From Chlorokybus atmophyticus (lineage: Eukaryota; Streptophyta; Chlorokybophyceae; Chlorokybales; Chlorokybaceae): a stretch of DNA of 64,000 nucleotides. Below the pieces are notes generated by a model. That model searched no databases. It was given only the letters and a program-made list of their open reading frames with translations, and was not told the DNA's origin. Position numbers and translations under genes: made by a program. Of this stretch, positions 1-11,646 are shown piece by piece. Where the stretch lies: contig RHPI01001507.1 in NCBI GenBank assembly GCA_009103225.1, positions 551,057 through 615,056 of the forward strand, written 5' to 3'. Position 1 is the first letter of the stretch, and each line of letters begins with the position of its first letter.

Positions 1-10
1 GGGGGGGGGG

Positions 11-1152
11 TATATTTATATCATTGTTTTATATGTTATTGCATGATGAGGTAAATAACCATGCGCGGCGCCTACCGCTACATGGTTAGCCTTTTAACCG
101 CATACGGTGGTGGCAATAGTGAAGGCGGTAGCGGTCGTTCCCAGTTGCGTACCGTATTCAATGTGTGCCTTGTAGTGTGATCCCTACATCATGCGCATTG
201 CGGCACATTGGTATCAATAACGATACCGGTATCGTGTGGTGCAGGCCCCATAAAATAGCTCAGTAATATAAACCCGCGCACAGCTGCAATTTTACTATTA
301 GCGGCGGCGCCCACAACCACGTGCTCGCTCGCACGCTCGCCGTTGACACGCGGCGTGCTCATTCATCAATCGTAGCTCCGCATTGGTAAAGCATCCAATA
401 GCAATGTTTGTTGCCTTACTACACCGTGTTAAAAAGCATGCATTGCGGAGGCAGTGACTCCGTGCGCGTCATCGCCGAGAATGGCGGGATAATGTAGCGC
501 GCCGCTGGCAGCAAACACTTATATATATGGGCCATCGCAGTTTTCGCTGGCGTGAGAACTACTGTGTTTGCACCACATCAATGGCTGACATACGGTGCAT
601 CCTATCGTAATGTGAAAAGGCGTTGTAGCTGCAACAATGCGGCCCATCCACCAACATTGAATTCACAAGTTTGCCAAAGTTGCGTTATTGTGCTCGTCCC
701 ACACTAATGTGGGACATGGTTTGGCACAAGGTGTGGGACTTCGGAGCACAACCATTGTATTCAATGCAAGAAGTTTCACAGTCCAACACCGAGTGTGGGA
801 CTTCGGAGTACAGCAGCGCCGTGGCGGGATTGCGCAACACCACCCGGCGGCCGGCTGCCGCCGTCCGTGCAGTGATCCTGACGGTTTGTGTAATGGAACT
901 CGGCTACAATCATATGTTTGGAATGACCTGGGTATGTGCAGCAGTTGTCGTAGAGCTCCCTGCACGCGTTGGTTTAATGGATGCGGCAAGTCTACAAACA
1001 GCCTGACAACCAATGCTGAGCACACGGATCCAGTTAAGCCATTGAAACGGCTGTGACGGAGCGATGATGGGTTGGATGTGCTAGCCGCACCATCACGCAT
1101 TGCGTGAGCAGCCGTATGGCAACCGATGTGTCTCGCCACTTGTAGTGCCGAT
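11..1152. repeat. Dispersed repeat, copy A
   Basis: This 1.14-kb block recurs in direct orientation at 24614-25804 with scattered substitutions and at least one indel of about 40 bp. Similarity stops sharply after the shared CTTGTAGTGCCGAT. It contains a GTGTGGGACTTCGGAG motif twice and a perfect 8-bp-arm hairpin at 696-715. Overlapping reading frames on both strands are open here but none resembles a known protein. No TG...CA ends and no primer-binding site follow it, so it is not shown to be an LTR. The left end lies at the window edge after a G-run, so its true boundary is unknown. Confidence 0.75.
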
Positions 1153-1451
1153 GTATGAGGGACATGAAGAGAGCAAGCAGCCATTTATACAGCAGGGATT
1201 GCCAATGGCTAGCTGCTCTGTGGACATTGATAAGCAATGTGCTTTCAGTGACTTGATGTCACGCCTTCCCCAACCATGCAATGTTGCTGTGTGGGAGAAT
1301 GAGTTGGGTGTACATGTGGATGCTCAATTCATGCAGCACGATCGTGCGGGCAAATGTGTATTGCTCAACGCGCATGTTGACCAGTTGTGCAACATGCTCA
1401 AGCACTATGTAGCATGCAAGAGGAAGAGCGCATGACACAAGTGCATGAATC

Positions 1452-2428
1452 GTGGTGCTCAAGTATGCGGGGCCATGGACTCGCCTTGTTAAAGGTATGC
1501 AGGTCCTCGGTGAAGTCAAGCTGGGTATGAAGTCTGTGCATGTGATGTATGACCCTCCGACCATCCATCCGGTAACTACTCTGGACTTGACTTGGCTATT
1601 CAAGGCGTCTATCGCACATGTGCCGTGCATCTTGATGATAGACACAGGCACACCTGGGAATTTTGTGACTGAGTCTCTTGTGCGGCGCTTGGGCATTCGT
1701 GTCAGCAAGTGTGATGACATGGTTGTTGCCCTGAACAAGCATGAGATCCCCGTGCGGGGAGTTGTGCGCTTGTCTGTGCGTGTGCAAGGCTATCATGCTC
1801 AGCTCAAGTTCTTGGTCATCCTAGTAAAGGTGCCAGGCGTGGACACCATTGTTGGCAGCCATCGGGAGCAAGCATGTGGCTTGCGTACGGACGCAGACGC
1901 AAAGCTTTGCAGTGTGCGCAAAGGGCGAGGTCGTGTGACCTTGCAAGCTGATGGGCATGATGTAGTGCCCACTGCTTACTGTGTTAATGACGCATCCGGT
2001 ACATATATTTTATGTTCTTTGTTGAATGCCATGGAGGTGAAGAGGGCTGTTCGGCATGGAGCCCAACCCCTTCTAGTGCTCATCCGCCCAGTCAACAGCG
2101 ACAGCACTTCCGCCTTTGTTGGTGAGACCGATGGCAACCCACTAGACACGGCCCTTCAAGGTCTGTTGTTTGAATTTTTTGATGTGTTTCAAGCTGAATT
2201 GCCTGCATTGCCACCTGAGAGGGACGTCTGGCATACGATTCCTCTAGAGTCGGATGCACAGCCTCTGTTTAGACCTGTGTATAGGCTGAGTATGCGGACA
2301 TGGAGGGGCAGATCAAGGCCTTAATTGAGAAGGGATTGATTGAGCCAAGTAGCTATCCCTTTGGAGCACCCATTCTGTTCGTACCTAAGAAGGACGACAG
2401 GCTACGCATGTGCATAGACTACAGGGCC
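1452..2428 (+). pseudogene. Outer Ty3/gypsy pol, 5' part (protease and start of reverse transcriptase)
   Basis: A retropepsin-like segment is visible near 1635-1670 (LMIDTGTPGNFV, catalytic D-T-G). It is followed after about 190 residues by the start of a gypsy reverse transcriptase (EPSSYPFGAPILFVPKK, then RMCIDYRA). A frameshift near 2287 separates the two. The reading stops abruptly at 2428, exactly where the LTR of nested element A begins, and resumes at 8700 with the next RT residues. No gag is recognisable upstream; an open stretch at 1100-1435 of unknown character could be a decayed remnant. This is an old, non-functional copy. Confidence 0.85.
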
Positions 2429-3107
2429 TGTAACAGCTTGAACCTTTTTCCATAATTTACAACATGTACAATGTGTGTTTTACCTTTTGTCTGGCTTTAT
2501 CAAGGCTTTATGAAGGGCTTTTGCAAGCTGTACAGGCGGTGCTCTGCTGCCGCGCGCGACTTCGCCTGCGACCAGCCCGGCAGCTGCCTGCCTGCGATGT
2601 AGCGTGCTGAAGCAGCGGTGACGCAGCTGACTAGACTGCACGATACCTGCCATGTGACGCGGACTGCATAGTAAGCTACCGCTGCGCAGTACCTTGTGAC
2701 GCGGACTGCCCAGTCAGCTGCCGCGTGAAATGTACTCCGACGCGCGGGGTAGCAATCTGCACTTATACAGCTCCTTTATATTTGGTAAATCATAGACATA
2801 ACGCCTGGTAATTAGGCTGCTTGGTTGTCGTGCTTGTACAAAAAAAAACCCTGTGTAATACAACCAACTCTTGCTTTCTGCACTCTGCTGTGAGTATGCT
2901 GGTGTATGCTTGAGAGAGGCGTGATCCAAGGCACACTGCTGTGTTCTTGCTTGGCGTGGGAAGTAGTAGTGTTCGTGTGCGTGTGCGTGCTCGACGCGTG
3001 CGTGCGTGCGCTGGAGAAGGCAGGGTTCCGGTATGAAGATTGTGCTCAGCTGCACACATGTGTTGTATGACTTGTGTGCTGTGTATATGAGCACGAGCAT
3101 CGTTACA
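2429..3107 (+). repeat. 5' LTR of gypsy element A
   Basis: This 679-bp repeat begins TGTAACAG and ends ATCGTTACA. It matches the 668-bp copy at 8027-8694 with scattered differences. It should hold the element promoter; I did not assign a TATA box. Confidence 0.93.
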
Positions 3108-3108
3108 G

Positions 3109-3120
3109 TGGTATCGGAGC
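3109..3120 (+). promoter_or_regulatory. Primer-binding site, initiator-Met tRNA type
   Basis: TGGTATCGGAGC lies one base after the 5' LTR. It matches the common plant retrotransposon PBS complementary to the 3' end of initiator methionine tRNA, with one difference from TGGTATCAGAGC. Confidence 0.88.
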
Positions 3121-3196
3121 CCTTGGAAGGGTTGAGTTTCTTGTTTTCACTGAATATTAACTATATCGTTGGTGTGTGAGGTATATTTTTCTGTTC

Positions 3197-4247
3197 ATGG
3201 ACGCTACCATGGATGATGCACGTGTTGTGGAGCTTCAGCAAGTGCTGGTCGCTGCTCATGAGGAGCTGCAACGTGTTCAAGCATCTGCCCAAGCTCAAGC
3301 GGCACAATTTCAAGAAGTCTTGGCGCAAGCGCGCGCGGCTACGCCTACCTATTGCTGCACCTGTGGCTCTTCCACCAGCCTCTCGTCATGTGAAAGTGTC
3401 AAAACCAAAGCCTTTCAAGGGCCAGAGGGACGGTGACTGCGTCGAGGAGTGGGTGTTTCCTGTCTCTTCATGGTTGAAGCTCACCGAGGTACCCATACAT
3501 CTCTATGTCGATGTGGCTGCTACTTTCTTTAAGGGAGCTGCACTTGTGTGGTGGCGTCATCATTGTGCTCGTGTGGAAGCTGGTCTCGAGGTCCCCTTTG
3601 TCACCGTGGCTGAGCTGGCCGCTGAGGTGAAGAAACAGTTCGTACCGGTGCAAAGCATGAAGACGGCACGCGATCAGCTCTCTACACTTGTGCAAGCGCA
3701 ATCCGTGATGGCCTACACATCTGCGTTTCAGCGTCTTGTGCTCTCCATACCCAACATGACTGAGGAGGAGCAGCTGGACCGCTATACACGCTGGTTGAAG
3801 ACTCTTTGTCGCAAGGAAGTTGAGCTTCGTGACGTCAAGTCTCTTGCGGAGACCATTCGCATCGCCGAGCGTACGGACGTGTTGTACTTCAAGGGTACTG
3901 CCAAAGACACTAATCGTGGGCGCTTCACTCAGTTACGGGGAGGTTTATATCGCTCATACACACCTTTTGGAGCTGGTTCGGGAGCTGCAACAGCTGGCGG
4001 GGCTGGCTCGGGACCTACACCAATGGAGTTGGGTGTTCTCAATGCTTCAAAGACGGGTGTGAAGGGTCGGGAAGATGCCAAGGCAGTTCGGAAGTGTTGG
4101 GAGTGCTCTTCTACTGAACATATGCGCTCCAACTGCCCCATCTTTAAGGCAAAGTCGGCTGCACATGCACGCAACGCGCGCGGCGGTGGACGTGTGAATA
4201 CTGTGGAGGAGGAGATGTTGCAGTCGGGAAACGGCTCACCTCAGTAG
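3197..4247 (+). pseudogene. gag: gag of gypsy element A
   Basis: Gag forms the particle and binds element RNA. The start at 3197 (MDATMDDARVVELQQ) aligns with the gag start of element B, and this N-terminal frame is helical and Gln/Ala-rich. A frameshift near 3345 moves the reading to the frame carrying PKPFKGQRDGD and the capsid region. A CCHC zinc knuckle (CWECSSTEHMRSNC, spacing CX2CX4HX4C) lies near 4097-4138. The frame closes at 4247 with TAG. The broken frame makes this a pseudogene. Confidence 0.88.
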
Positions 4248-4833
4248 CTAAAGAGGCTGCTGCTGGGGTTGAGATGGAGCCTCTTTCTGATGTTGACAGT
4301 TCAGAGCCTTTCGTGGACGCGTCGGTTACTGTTGGCGGCATGTATACGTGCGCGACGGCTATGCGGAACGGTGTGGTTCGTGTGCCCGATGAGGCGAGGC
4401 AGCTGCTGACTGTAACGGCCATGATACGCGAGGGTGATGGGCCTTGGGTGGAGTGCAAATTGCTGGTGGATAGCGGCGCGAACAGCAACTTCATGAATCG
4501 GGAGGTTGCGCGTCGACAGAAGTGGCTCTCGTGGGCGAATGCCGGCTCCGTGACTCTCGCGGACGGCCGTGCGCCAACCGGAGCTGCAAAGAGTTTGAAG
4601 TCCACGTGGGGATGATGAAGGATAGCCTACAGGTTTGTTGCCTCGAGCTCGGCAACGGCTTTGATGACATTTTGGGGCTACCTTGGCTTTGGACACATAA
4701 CCTCGCCATCAATTGGAGGAAGCGCCTAATTGCTGCCCCGGAAGGTGGTGGTATGGCTATGACTTGCTTGGGTGCTTCTTCCCGTGGTAAGTGTTTAGTT
4801 CAAGAGCGTGTGAGCTGCGTCGCAGCTGCCAGT

Positions 4834-5008
4834 AATGCACCGCATGCGCGTGAGGTGCATGGCGTGAAGGCGTGCCAGCAAGATGCACGACAACATGCTT
4901 CTAGCTCGGGGGGGGGGGGGGGGGGGGNCAATGCACCGCATGCGCGTGAGGTGCATGGCGTGAAGGCGTGCCAGCAAGATGCACAACATCATGCTTCTAG
5001 CTCGAGGG
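4834..5008. repeat. Imperfect direct duplication around a G-run and gap
   Basis: A block of about 76 bp beginning AATGCACCGCATGCGCG occurs at 4834-4909 and again at 4930-5008 with a few differences near its end. They are separated by about 19 G residues and one N at 4928. This is either a tandem duplication in the pol linker or an assembly join. Confidence 0.8.
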
Positions 5009-8000
5009 GGGAGGCTCCGGAGCTGGTGTCACAAGTTTCTAAGGCTGAGATGGAGCAGATCTGGTCCGGGAACGACGTGAACGATGCATGGTTGTGTATG
5101 GTGCGTGACACACCGTCAAAGTCAGATCCGAAGCTGGTCGGCACTGGTGTGGAGGGTTCGGGGGACCCTGAGGTGCAGAAGTTGCTTAAGAGTTCAAAGA
5201 CATCATGGTGGACGGGTTACCATCTGGATTGCCACCCACGCGCAGCGTTGATCACCATGTGGAGCTCGTTGAGGGTGTGCACAAGCCGCCGCACAAGCCG
5301 CCGTACAAGTTGTCTCCGGCTAAGCTGGAGGAGGCAGAAAGACAAGTTGAGGACCTTCTGCAACGTGGATACATCAGGCCTAGCAAGTCTCCGTATGGTG
5401 CACCTATCTTGTTTGTGCAAGAAGAACGGAGCCTTGCGCATGTGCGTTGATTACCGGCCGCTCAACAACATCGCGAAGAAGAATGTCTTTCCTTGGCCTC
5501 GCATCAATGCATTGTTGGAGCAGCTAGAAGGTGCTGAGTTCTTCACAAGCTTGGACCTAGCTGGCGGCTACCATCATCCGCGTAGCGCCTGAGGACATCG
5601 AGAAAACGGCATTCAACACGCGCTATGGCCATTACGAGTGGTTGGTGATGTCGTTTGGGATGACCAACGCTCCGGCAACGTTTCAAACCTTGGTGAACGG
5701 TGTCTTTGCTGATTTGATTGGCAAGGGTGTCCTCGTGTACCTCGATGACATTCTCGTGTATACCAAGAGCAAGAGCGAGCACATAGCGTTGCTACGTAAG
5801 GTGATGCAGCGTCTGCGTGCAAACAAGTTGTTCACTCAACTCAACAAGTGCCGTTTTTTGCTGCAAGAGGTAGAGTATCTTGGCCATCTTGTGTCCAAGC
5901 AAGGGATCAAGGCGGACCCCAACAAGATTGCGACGGTGCGCGATTCGATTGCCCCGAAGAACGTGAAGGATGTCATGTCGTTCCGAGGGCGGGCTGGCTA
6001 TTATTGCAAGTTTGTGAGAGGCTTCTCGCACTTGGCATCACCATTAACGGCTTGGTTGGATAATGGGGTGAGCTGGAGCTGGTCGGAGGCTGAAACAAAG
6101 GCGTTTTTTAATTTGAAAGCGGCCTTAACATCAGCACCCGTTCTGGTGCATCCCAACATGCAATTGCCCTTCGTGGTGGCATGCGATGCTTTCGATAAGG
6201 CCGTTGGAGCTGTGTTGCAGCAAGATCACGGCAACGGCTTGCAACTGGTGGCATTTTTCAGCAAGAAGTTGAGTGGAGCCGAGCTCAACTACCCCGTTCA
6301 TGAGAAGGAATTGCTGGCGCAGGTGTTGGCGCTACGGCAATGGCGTTGTTTTCTTGAGGGCAAGAGCTTCATGCTTGAAACGGATCACTCGCCACTGAGA
6401 TCCCTTAAAACGCAGCCTCATCTCTTGCGGCGGCAATCTTGTTGGCTCAAGTTCTTTCAACTCCTCGACTTCAAAGTCAAGTACAAGCCCGGCTATTCGA
6501 ACAAGGTTGCGAACGCGTTAAGTTGGTACCTCAATGCAATTGAAATGGTTGTTCAAGTGCAGCTCAAGTGGTTGAAGCAGATGCGAGCCTTATTGCATGA
6601 GGACGCCGTTGGTAAGAAGGCTATCAAAGCGCTCGAGAACGGAAATGATCATGGCGGCCTTTGGGCATTGAAGGACGGGCTGCTGGCACGGAGATCGCAT
6701 GTACATACCCAACATTGCGTATATGCGCGTGGGATTAGTGAGGGAAGCACACGACGCGCCAATGGCTGGTCATCAAGGGCTGGAACGGACGCTAGCCTTG
6801 TTGAAACATCGATTTTTTTTGGCCGGAGATGCATCGTGATGTTAAGGACTATGTGGCCTTGTGCGACGCTTGTCAAAGGGTGAAGGCGAGCAACCAACCA
6901 GTCAACGGGCTGCTCCAACCATTGCCGATACCTTTAACGAAGTGGGAGCAAGTTACTCTCGACTTCATCATGGGGCTGCCACGAACACGCAAAGGACATG
7001 ATGCTATCTTGGTGTTTGTGGACAAGACCCAGCAAAATGGTGCGGTTGGCGCCATGTACGGAGACTTGCACGGCTCCCGAGGCTGCCTATTTGTTCATGA
7101 AGCATGTGGTGCGCTCTCATGGCCTCCCGAGGAGCATTGTGAGTGATAGGGACCCGCGGTTCACGGGAAACTTTTGGAAGGCTCTCCATTCAGCCTTGGG
7201 CACAACCTTGAAGTTCAGCACCGCATACCACCCTAAAACGGACGGCCAAACGGAACGCACCAACCGTGTGGTCGAGGACATGCTACGGTGCTATGTGAGC
7301 AGCCGACAAGACAATTGGGGAGACATGCTGGAGCTGATTGAGTTCACCATCAACAACCACAAGAGTGCAAGCACGGGCGTGACACCTTTTCTCATGAATA
7401 TGGGCTATGGGCAACATCCGTTGACGCCGTTGACGGCATGGGCGCCTAGCAAGCAATGTTCAGATGTGGAGGCCGTGGATGGCTTTTTCGAGAGGTGTGC
7501 GGACATTAGCAAGGCAACTCGTGAGGCTCTGATTGTGGCACAAAACAGGCAAAAGCGATACGCCAATGCGCATCGTAAGCATGTTGTCTTATCAAAGGGT
7601 GATCGTGTGATGCTCTCTACCAAGCATGTGCAGCTGGTCACGGGTGTGCACAAGCTGAGTAAGCGATGGCTGGGACCTTTCAAAGTGATCAAGGTCATCT
7701 CGGAGGTAGCCTACAAGCTGCCCGATACCATCGCGCGTGCACCCCGTTTTTCATGTCTCGCTCCTTAAAGCTTACAAGGGGGAGCCGCCACCTCGTCCGC
7801 CTCCGGTTCTGGTTCGTGAGGGCCAAGCTGAGTGGGAGGTGGAGGCAATCATCAAGGACAAGCTGGTGGGAGGTGTGCGCAAGTACTTGGTGAAGTGGCG
7901 CAGCTATCCGAGGCGACATATGAACCCGAGGAGAGCTTCACCAATGCCAAACAGATTTTGCAGGAGTACAAGGCCAGAGGAGGCACTCCTCAGCTTCGAG

Positions 8001-8010
8001 GGCAAAGCTC

Positions 8011-8026
8011 CTTCAGGGGGGAAGGG
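8011..8026 (+). promoter_or_regulatory. Polypurine tract of gypsy element A
   Basis: The purine-rich CTTCAGGGGGGAAGGG immediately precedes the 3' LTR, in the position that primes plus-strand DNA synthesis. Confidence 0.8.
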
Positions 8027-8694
8027 TGTAATAGATTGGACCGTTTTCCATAATTTACTACATGTACAATATGTGTTTTGCCTTTTTGCTGGCTTTATGA
8101 AGGGCTTTTACAAGCTGTACAGGCGGTGCTCTGCTGCCGCGTGTGACTTCGCCTGTGACCAGCCCGGCAACTGCCTGCCTGCGATGTGACCTATAGAGAC
8201 AGCGGTGACGCAGCTGATTAGATTGCACGGTACCTGCCATGTGACGCGGACTGCATAGTAAGCTATCGCTGCGCAATACCTTGTGACGCGGACTGCCCTG
8301 TCAGCTGCCGCGTGAAATGTACTCCAACTCGCGGGGTAGCAATCTGCACTTATACAGGTCCTTTAGATTTGGAAAATCATAGATAAAACGCCTGGTTATT
8401 AGGCTGCTTGGTTGTTGTGCTTGTACAAATAGAAACCCTGTGTAATACAACCAACTCTTGCTTTCTAGTCTGTACTGTGAGTATGCTGGTGTATGCTTGA
8501 GAGAGGTGTGATCCAAGGCACACTGCTGCGTTCTTGCTTGACGTGGGATTTAGTAGTATTCGTGTGCGTGTGCGTGCTTGACGCGTGCGAGCGTGCGCGG
8601 GAGAAGGCAAGGTTCCGGTATGAAGACTGTGCTCAGCTGCACACATGTGTTGTATGACTTGTGTGCTGTGTATGTGAGCACGAGCATCGTTACA
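8027..8694 (+). repeat. 3' LTR of gypsy element A
   Basis: This 668-bp direct copy of 2429-3107 starts TGTAATAG and ends ATCGTTACA. It is followed by the GGGCC target duplication and then by the resumed outer RT. Confidence 0.93.
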
Positions 8695-8699
8695 GGGCC

Positions 8700-10690
8700 T
8701 TGAACAAGTTGACTATCAAGAACAGGTATCCGTTGCCAAGGATAGGTGATTTGCTTGACCAACTGAGCGGTGCCTCAGTGTTCAGTTCCTTGGATCTGAT
8801 CACCGGGTAACACCAGATACATATCACTCCGAAAAATGTGCCTAAGACAGCGTTTGGAACCCCTGTGGGCCACTTGCAGTACAAGGTGCTGCCTTTTTTA
8901 CGGAGAGATGCGCCAGCCACCTTTCAAGCTATGATGAACCGTGTGTGTCACAAGCTAATTGGGAAGATAATGCTTGTATATTTTGATGATATACTTGTGC
9001 TCAGCAAGAATGCTGACTTGCACGTCGCGCATGTGCGCGAGGTGTTGGAAACCTTGCTTGAGCATCATTTCTATGCTTACATGCCCCAATGCGAGTTTGG
9101 CAGGAAGGAACTAAAGTTTCTCGGCCACATTGTAAGCAAAGAGGGCGTGCGCCCTGACCCAAAGAAGGTTGCCAAGGTCAAGGATTGGCCGAGCCCTCAA
9201 AATGTGCGTGAGCTACGGGATTGAGCAACTACTTCCGTAAGTGTATCTGCGGTTATTCATCGCGTGTTGCCCCTCTCACTAATCTGTTGCATGACAAGGT
9301 GGTGTGGAGGTGGTCACAGAGGCAGCAAGAAGCCTTTGAGTCCATCAAAGAGGTAGGCTTTGGTGACAGCGCCTGTGTTGCAGCTGCCAGACTACACCAA
9401 GCCTTTTGAGGTGATCTGTAATGCATCTGTTGAGGGCACAGGTGATGTGTTGCTCCAGAATGGGCACCCCCTTGCTTATGCTAGCAAGAAGTTCTCCAGC
9501 TTAGAGAAACTATACCACAGCTGAGCAAGAGCTGTTGGGGGTAGTCCATGCGCTACAAGAGTGGTGTTGCTATCTGGAGGGGATGGAAGGCGGGTCTAGT
9601 GTGATCACGGACGACAACCCCCGGGTTTGTCAAACCCAACCAACCTTGTCAAGAAGACAAGCAAGGTGGGCTGAGTACTTGTCGAGATTCAACTTCACCA
9701 GAGTTTACAGACCAGGGAGAGTGAATGTGGCAGATCCTTGGAGCCGTTCGCCGCTGCTGTTGGCAGTGACAACACGTGCACGTGCACGAAGCCAAGGATG
9801 GGCACAAGCAAGTAATGCCAGTGCCAGTACTTCTGAATTGCCACCTTAGCATGAGACAGCAGTGGTCAGTAAGATGCCAACTGAGCTCGAGAGAGCAGAC
9901 TGTGAAGCACCGTAGGCAATTCACGAGCCAAGTGGGGAGGACCTAATGGCCGTTGATGTGAAAGACATCACACAGCGTTTGCTTGATGCTTATGCACTTG
10001 ACACATGGTTTGTTGAGTTGAAGCAAGCAGACGACAAGATCACTTGTCACAAGGGCCTATGGTACCATGAGGGCAAGTTGATAGTGTCAGATGCACTCGG
10101 CTTAAGGCAAGAGTGTCTGTTTGAGGCACACAATTCCGTATACAGTGGGCACATGGACATGACAAAGACCATTAAGCAGCTGCAGAGACAGTACTGGTGG
10201 CCAAGCTTGGGTGCTGATGCATCTAAGTTTGCCACATGTTGTGACACTTGTAAAAGAGACAAAGCCTCGCACAGGAAGCCAGCAAGGTTGCTGAAGCCCT
10301 TAACTATTCCCAACTAACAGTGGGAAAGTGTGAGCATGGATCTAACAGATCTACCTGAGACATAGAACGGACACAGTGCTGTTATTGCCTTTGTTAATCG
10401 CTTGACTCAGATGGTCATTTGAGCCGTGTCGCACGGACATTGATGCGCAGGAGTTTGCATTTGTCTTTGTGAACTCGGTGTTCAGATGACACGGTGTACC
10501 CAAAGAGTTGGTATAAGATAGTGACCCCATGTTTGTGAGCCAGTTTTGGCAGGTTGTGTGCTTGTACTCAGGGACTAAGCAGAGCTTGAGTACTGCTTAC
10601 CATCCACAGAGTGATGCACAGAAGGAGCGCGTCAACTAGGTGCTTGAAGATGTGCTGCGCCACTACACGTCACCCAGGTTTGATAAGTGA
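8700..10690 (+). pseudogene. Outer Ty3/gypsy pol, 3' part (RT-RNaseH-integrase)
   Basis: This resumes the RT broken at 2428: [19 protein letters not shown], a stop at 8807-8809 in place of the Tyr of the conserved LDLxxGYHQ, then YFDDILVLSK near 8980. RNase H-like sequence runs about 9400-9720 (TTAEQELLGVVHAL). The integrase HHCC region follows at 10120-10270 (HNSVYSGH ... CCDTCKRDKASH). The integrase core is heavily nonsense-mutated but readable (DSDPMFVSQFW, YHPQSDAQKERVN). Coding similarity fades at about 10690. No matching 3' LTR was found. Confidence 0.85.
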
Positions 10691-10782
10691 TGCGTGAATG
10701 GTACTCCATCCATTAATGTGCTGCGCCACTACACGTCACCCAGGTTTGATGAGTGATGCGTGAATAGTACTCCATCCATTAA
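10651..10782. repeat. 66-bp tandem duplication
   Basis: TGTGCTGCGCCACTACACGT starts at 10651 and again at 10717. The two 66-bp units differ at two or three positions. It lies at the decayed 3' end of the outer integrase. Confidence 0.9.
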
Positions 10783-11080
10783 TGGGTATCATAGTACAAG
10801 GGATACTCGCATACTACTACGATTGTAGAGTAATAGTGTGCTGTCATTTCATGGAACCCATAGCGCTGTCCGGGTTTGTTGCTGTCAACCACGCTCTGAA
10901 CCAGCGAGGTATGCAAGCCATGCACCGACTCATGCGCCGGGCAATCATCATACACATGTACAGCCAATGCTCTGGATAATAGCAGATCTGGGGTGCACCA
11001 TGCACTATGCTGCAACTATACATGTACCTACATGGTTCACATGAAGCCAACACAAAACTACAATACATGCACAATTGTCA
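10783..11080. other. No feature seen
   Basis: Short overlapping open frames only. I see no known domain, repeat or RNA gene here. Confidence 0.5.
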
Positions 11081-11284
11081 TCAAGGCGGGGGCCAAATCA
11101 TCGCCGACACCTTGGCGTCTTGCATCAGGCGTGGCGACCAAAACGGGTGAGGTTGCTTGCAGAAGGGACATGTTTGTAGATTCGTTAATTTATTTGCCAC
11201 GGTCTTCTGATGTGCTATGATGCAGACATGGCACATCGCTTTCTTGCAACAGGGCGTCTCCCCATCCGCTGGGGGAGGTGGCTC
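11081..11284 (-). CDS. RING-like zinc-finger fragment, truncated by gap
   Basis: Read on the minus strand from the gap at 11285, the frame gives a Pro-rich stretch, then CCKKAMCHVCIIAH and about 12 residues later TCPFCKQPHPFW, ending in TGA at 11081. The Cys spacing (CC-x3-C-x2-C, then CPFC) resembles a class of RING domains with a CCGKxIC-x2-C ... CPFCR pattern, which act as E3 ubiquitin ligases or protein-interaction modules. The N-terminal half of the finger would lie in the 87-base gap. It may be an exon, a gene relic or chance; there is no independent support. Confidence 0.4.
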   Translation of the reverse strand, partial: EPPPPADGETPCCKKAMCHVCIIAHQKTVANKLTNLQTCPFCKQPHPFWSPRLMQDAKVSAMIWPPP

Positions 11285-11371
11285 NNNNNNNNNNNNNNNN
11301 NNNNNNNNNNNNNNNNNNNNNNNNNNNNNNNNNNNNNNNNNNNNNNNNNNNNNNNNNNNNNNNNNNNNNNN
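11285..11371. other. Assembly gap (87 N)
   Basis: Run of N followed by about 15 G. The sequence is unknown. Confidence 0.99.
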
Positions 11372-11646
11372 GGGGGGGGGGGGGGGCTCTTCAAAGTGAC
11401 AAATCAGCACGCATGGTGCACGCGGGTGTGCAAGCTGCCTCTGCCACCAAACTCTGTTATTGCGTTGCAGGCGTGGCGACTCCCATCTAAATGGCGCAGC
11501 ATAACGCTCCACTGCTTGCTCGATCACCTGATGCCCATCTGCTGCCATACACCACCTGATGGTCTTGGTGGTCTCGTTCAGCATGTGTTCATCCAGGCCC
11601 TTGACATGGCTGTCGTCACTCGTGTACTCCCCCGCATCGCCATTTT

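Larger units (their letters stand above)
4274..8053 (+). pseudogene. pol: pol of gypsy element A (PR-RT-RNaseH-IN-chromodomain)
   Basis: Pieces occur in order in shifting frames: protease (LLVDSGANSNFM) near 4460; RT with FTSLDLAGGY near 5540 and YLDDILVY near 5740; RNase H (VVACDAFDKAVGAVL) near 6175; integrase zinc-binding region near 6830-6890; the integrase core with SDRDPRF and the HPKTDGQTERTN stretch near 7145-7265; and a chromodomain (EWEVEAIIKDK, YLVKWRSYP, then EATYEPEESF after a frameshift) at 7830-7965. I count at least five frameshifts between 4600 and 7920. An imperfect 96-bp-spaced duplication and a one-base gap lie in the protease-RT linker. The chromodomain identifies the chromovirus clade, whose integration is guided by chromatin marks. 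Confidence 0.9.
2429..8694 (+). mobile_element. Nested Ty3/gypsy chromovirus element A, full length but decayed
   Basis: The element has two LTRs (2429-3107 and 8027-8694), each starting TGTAA and ending GTTACA, a primer-binding site at 3109-3120 and a purine tract at 8011-8026. Five-base target duplications GGGCC lie at 2424-2428 and 8695-8699. Internal order is gag, protease, RT, RNase H, integrase and chromodomain, as expected for a chromovirus. It interrupts the outer gypsy RT between the codons for YRA and LNK. Several frameshifts, a gap at 4928 and differences between the LTRs show it is inactive. Its proteins closely resemble those of element B at 40286-46335. Confidence 0.95.
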
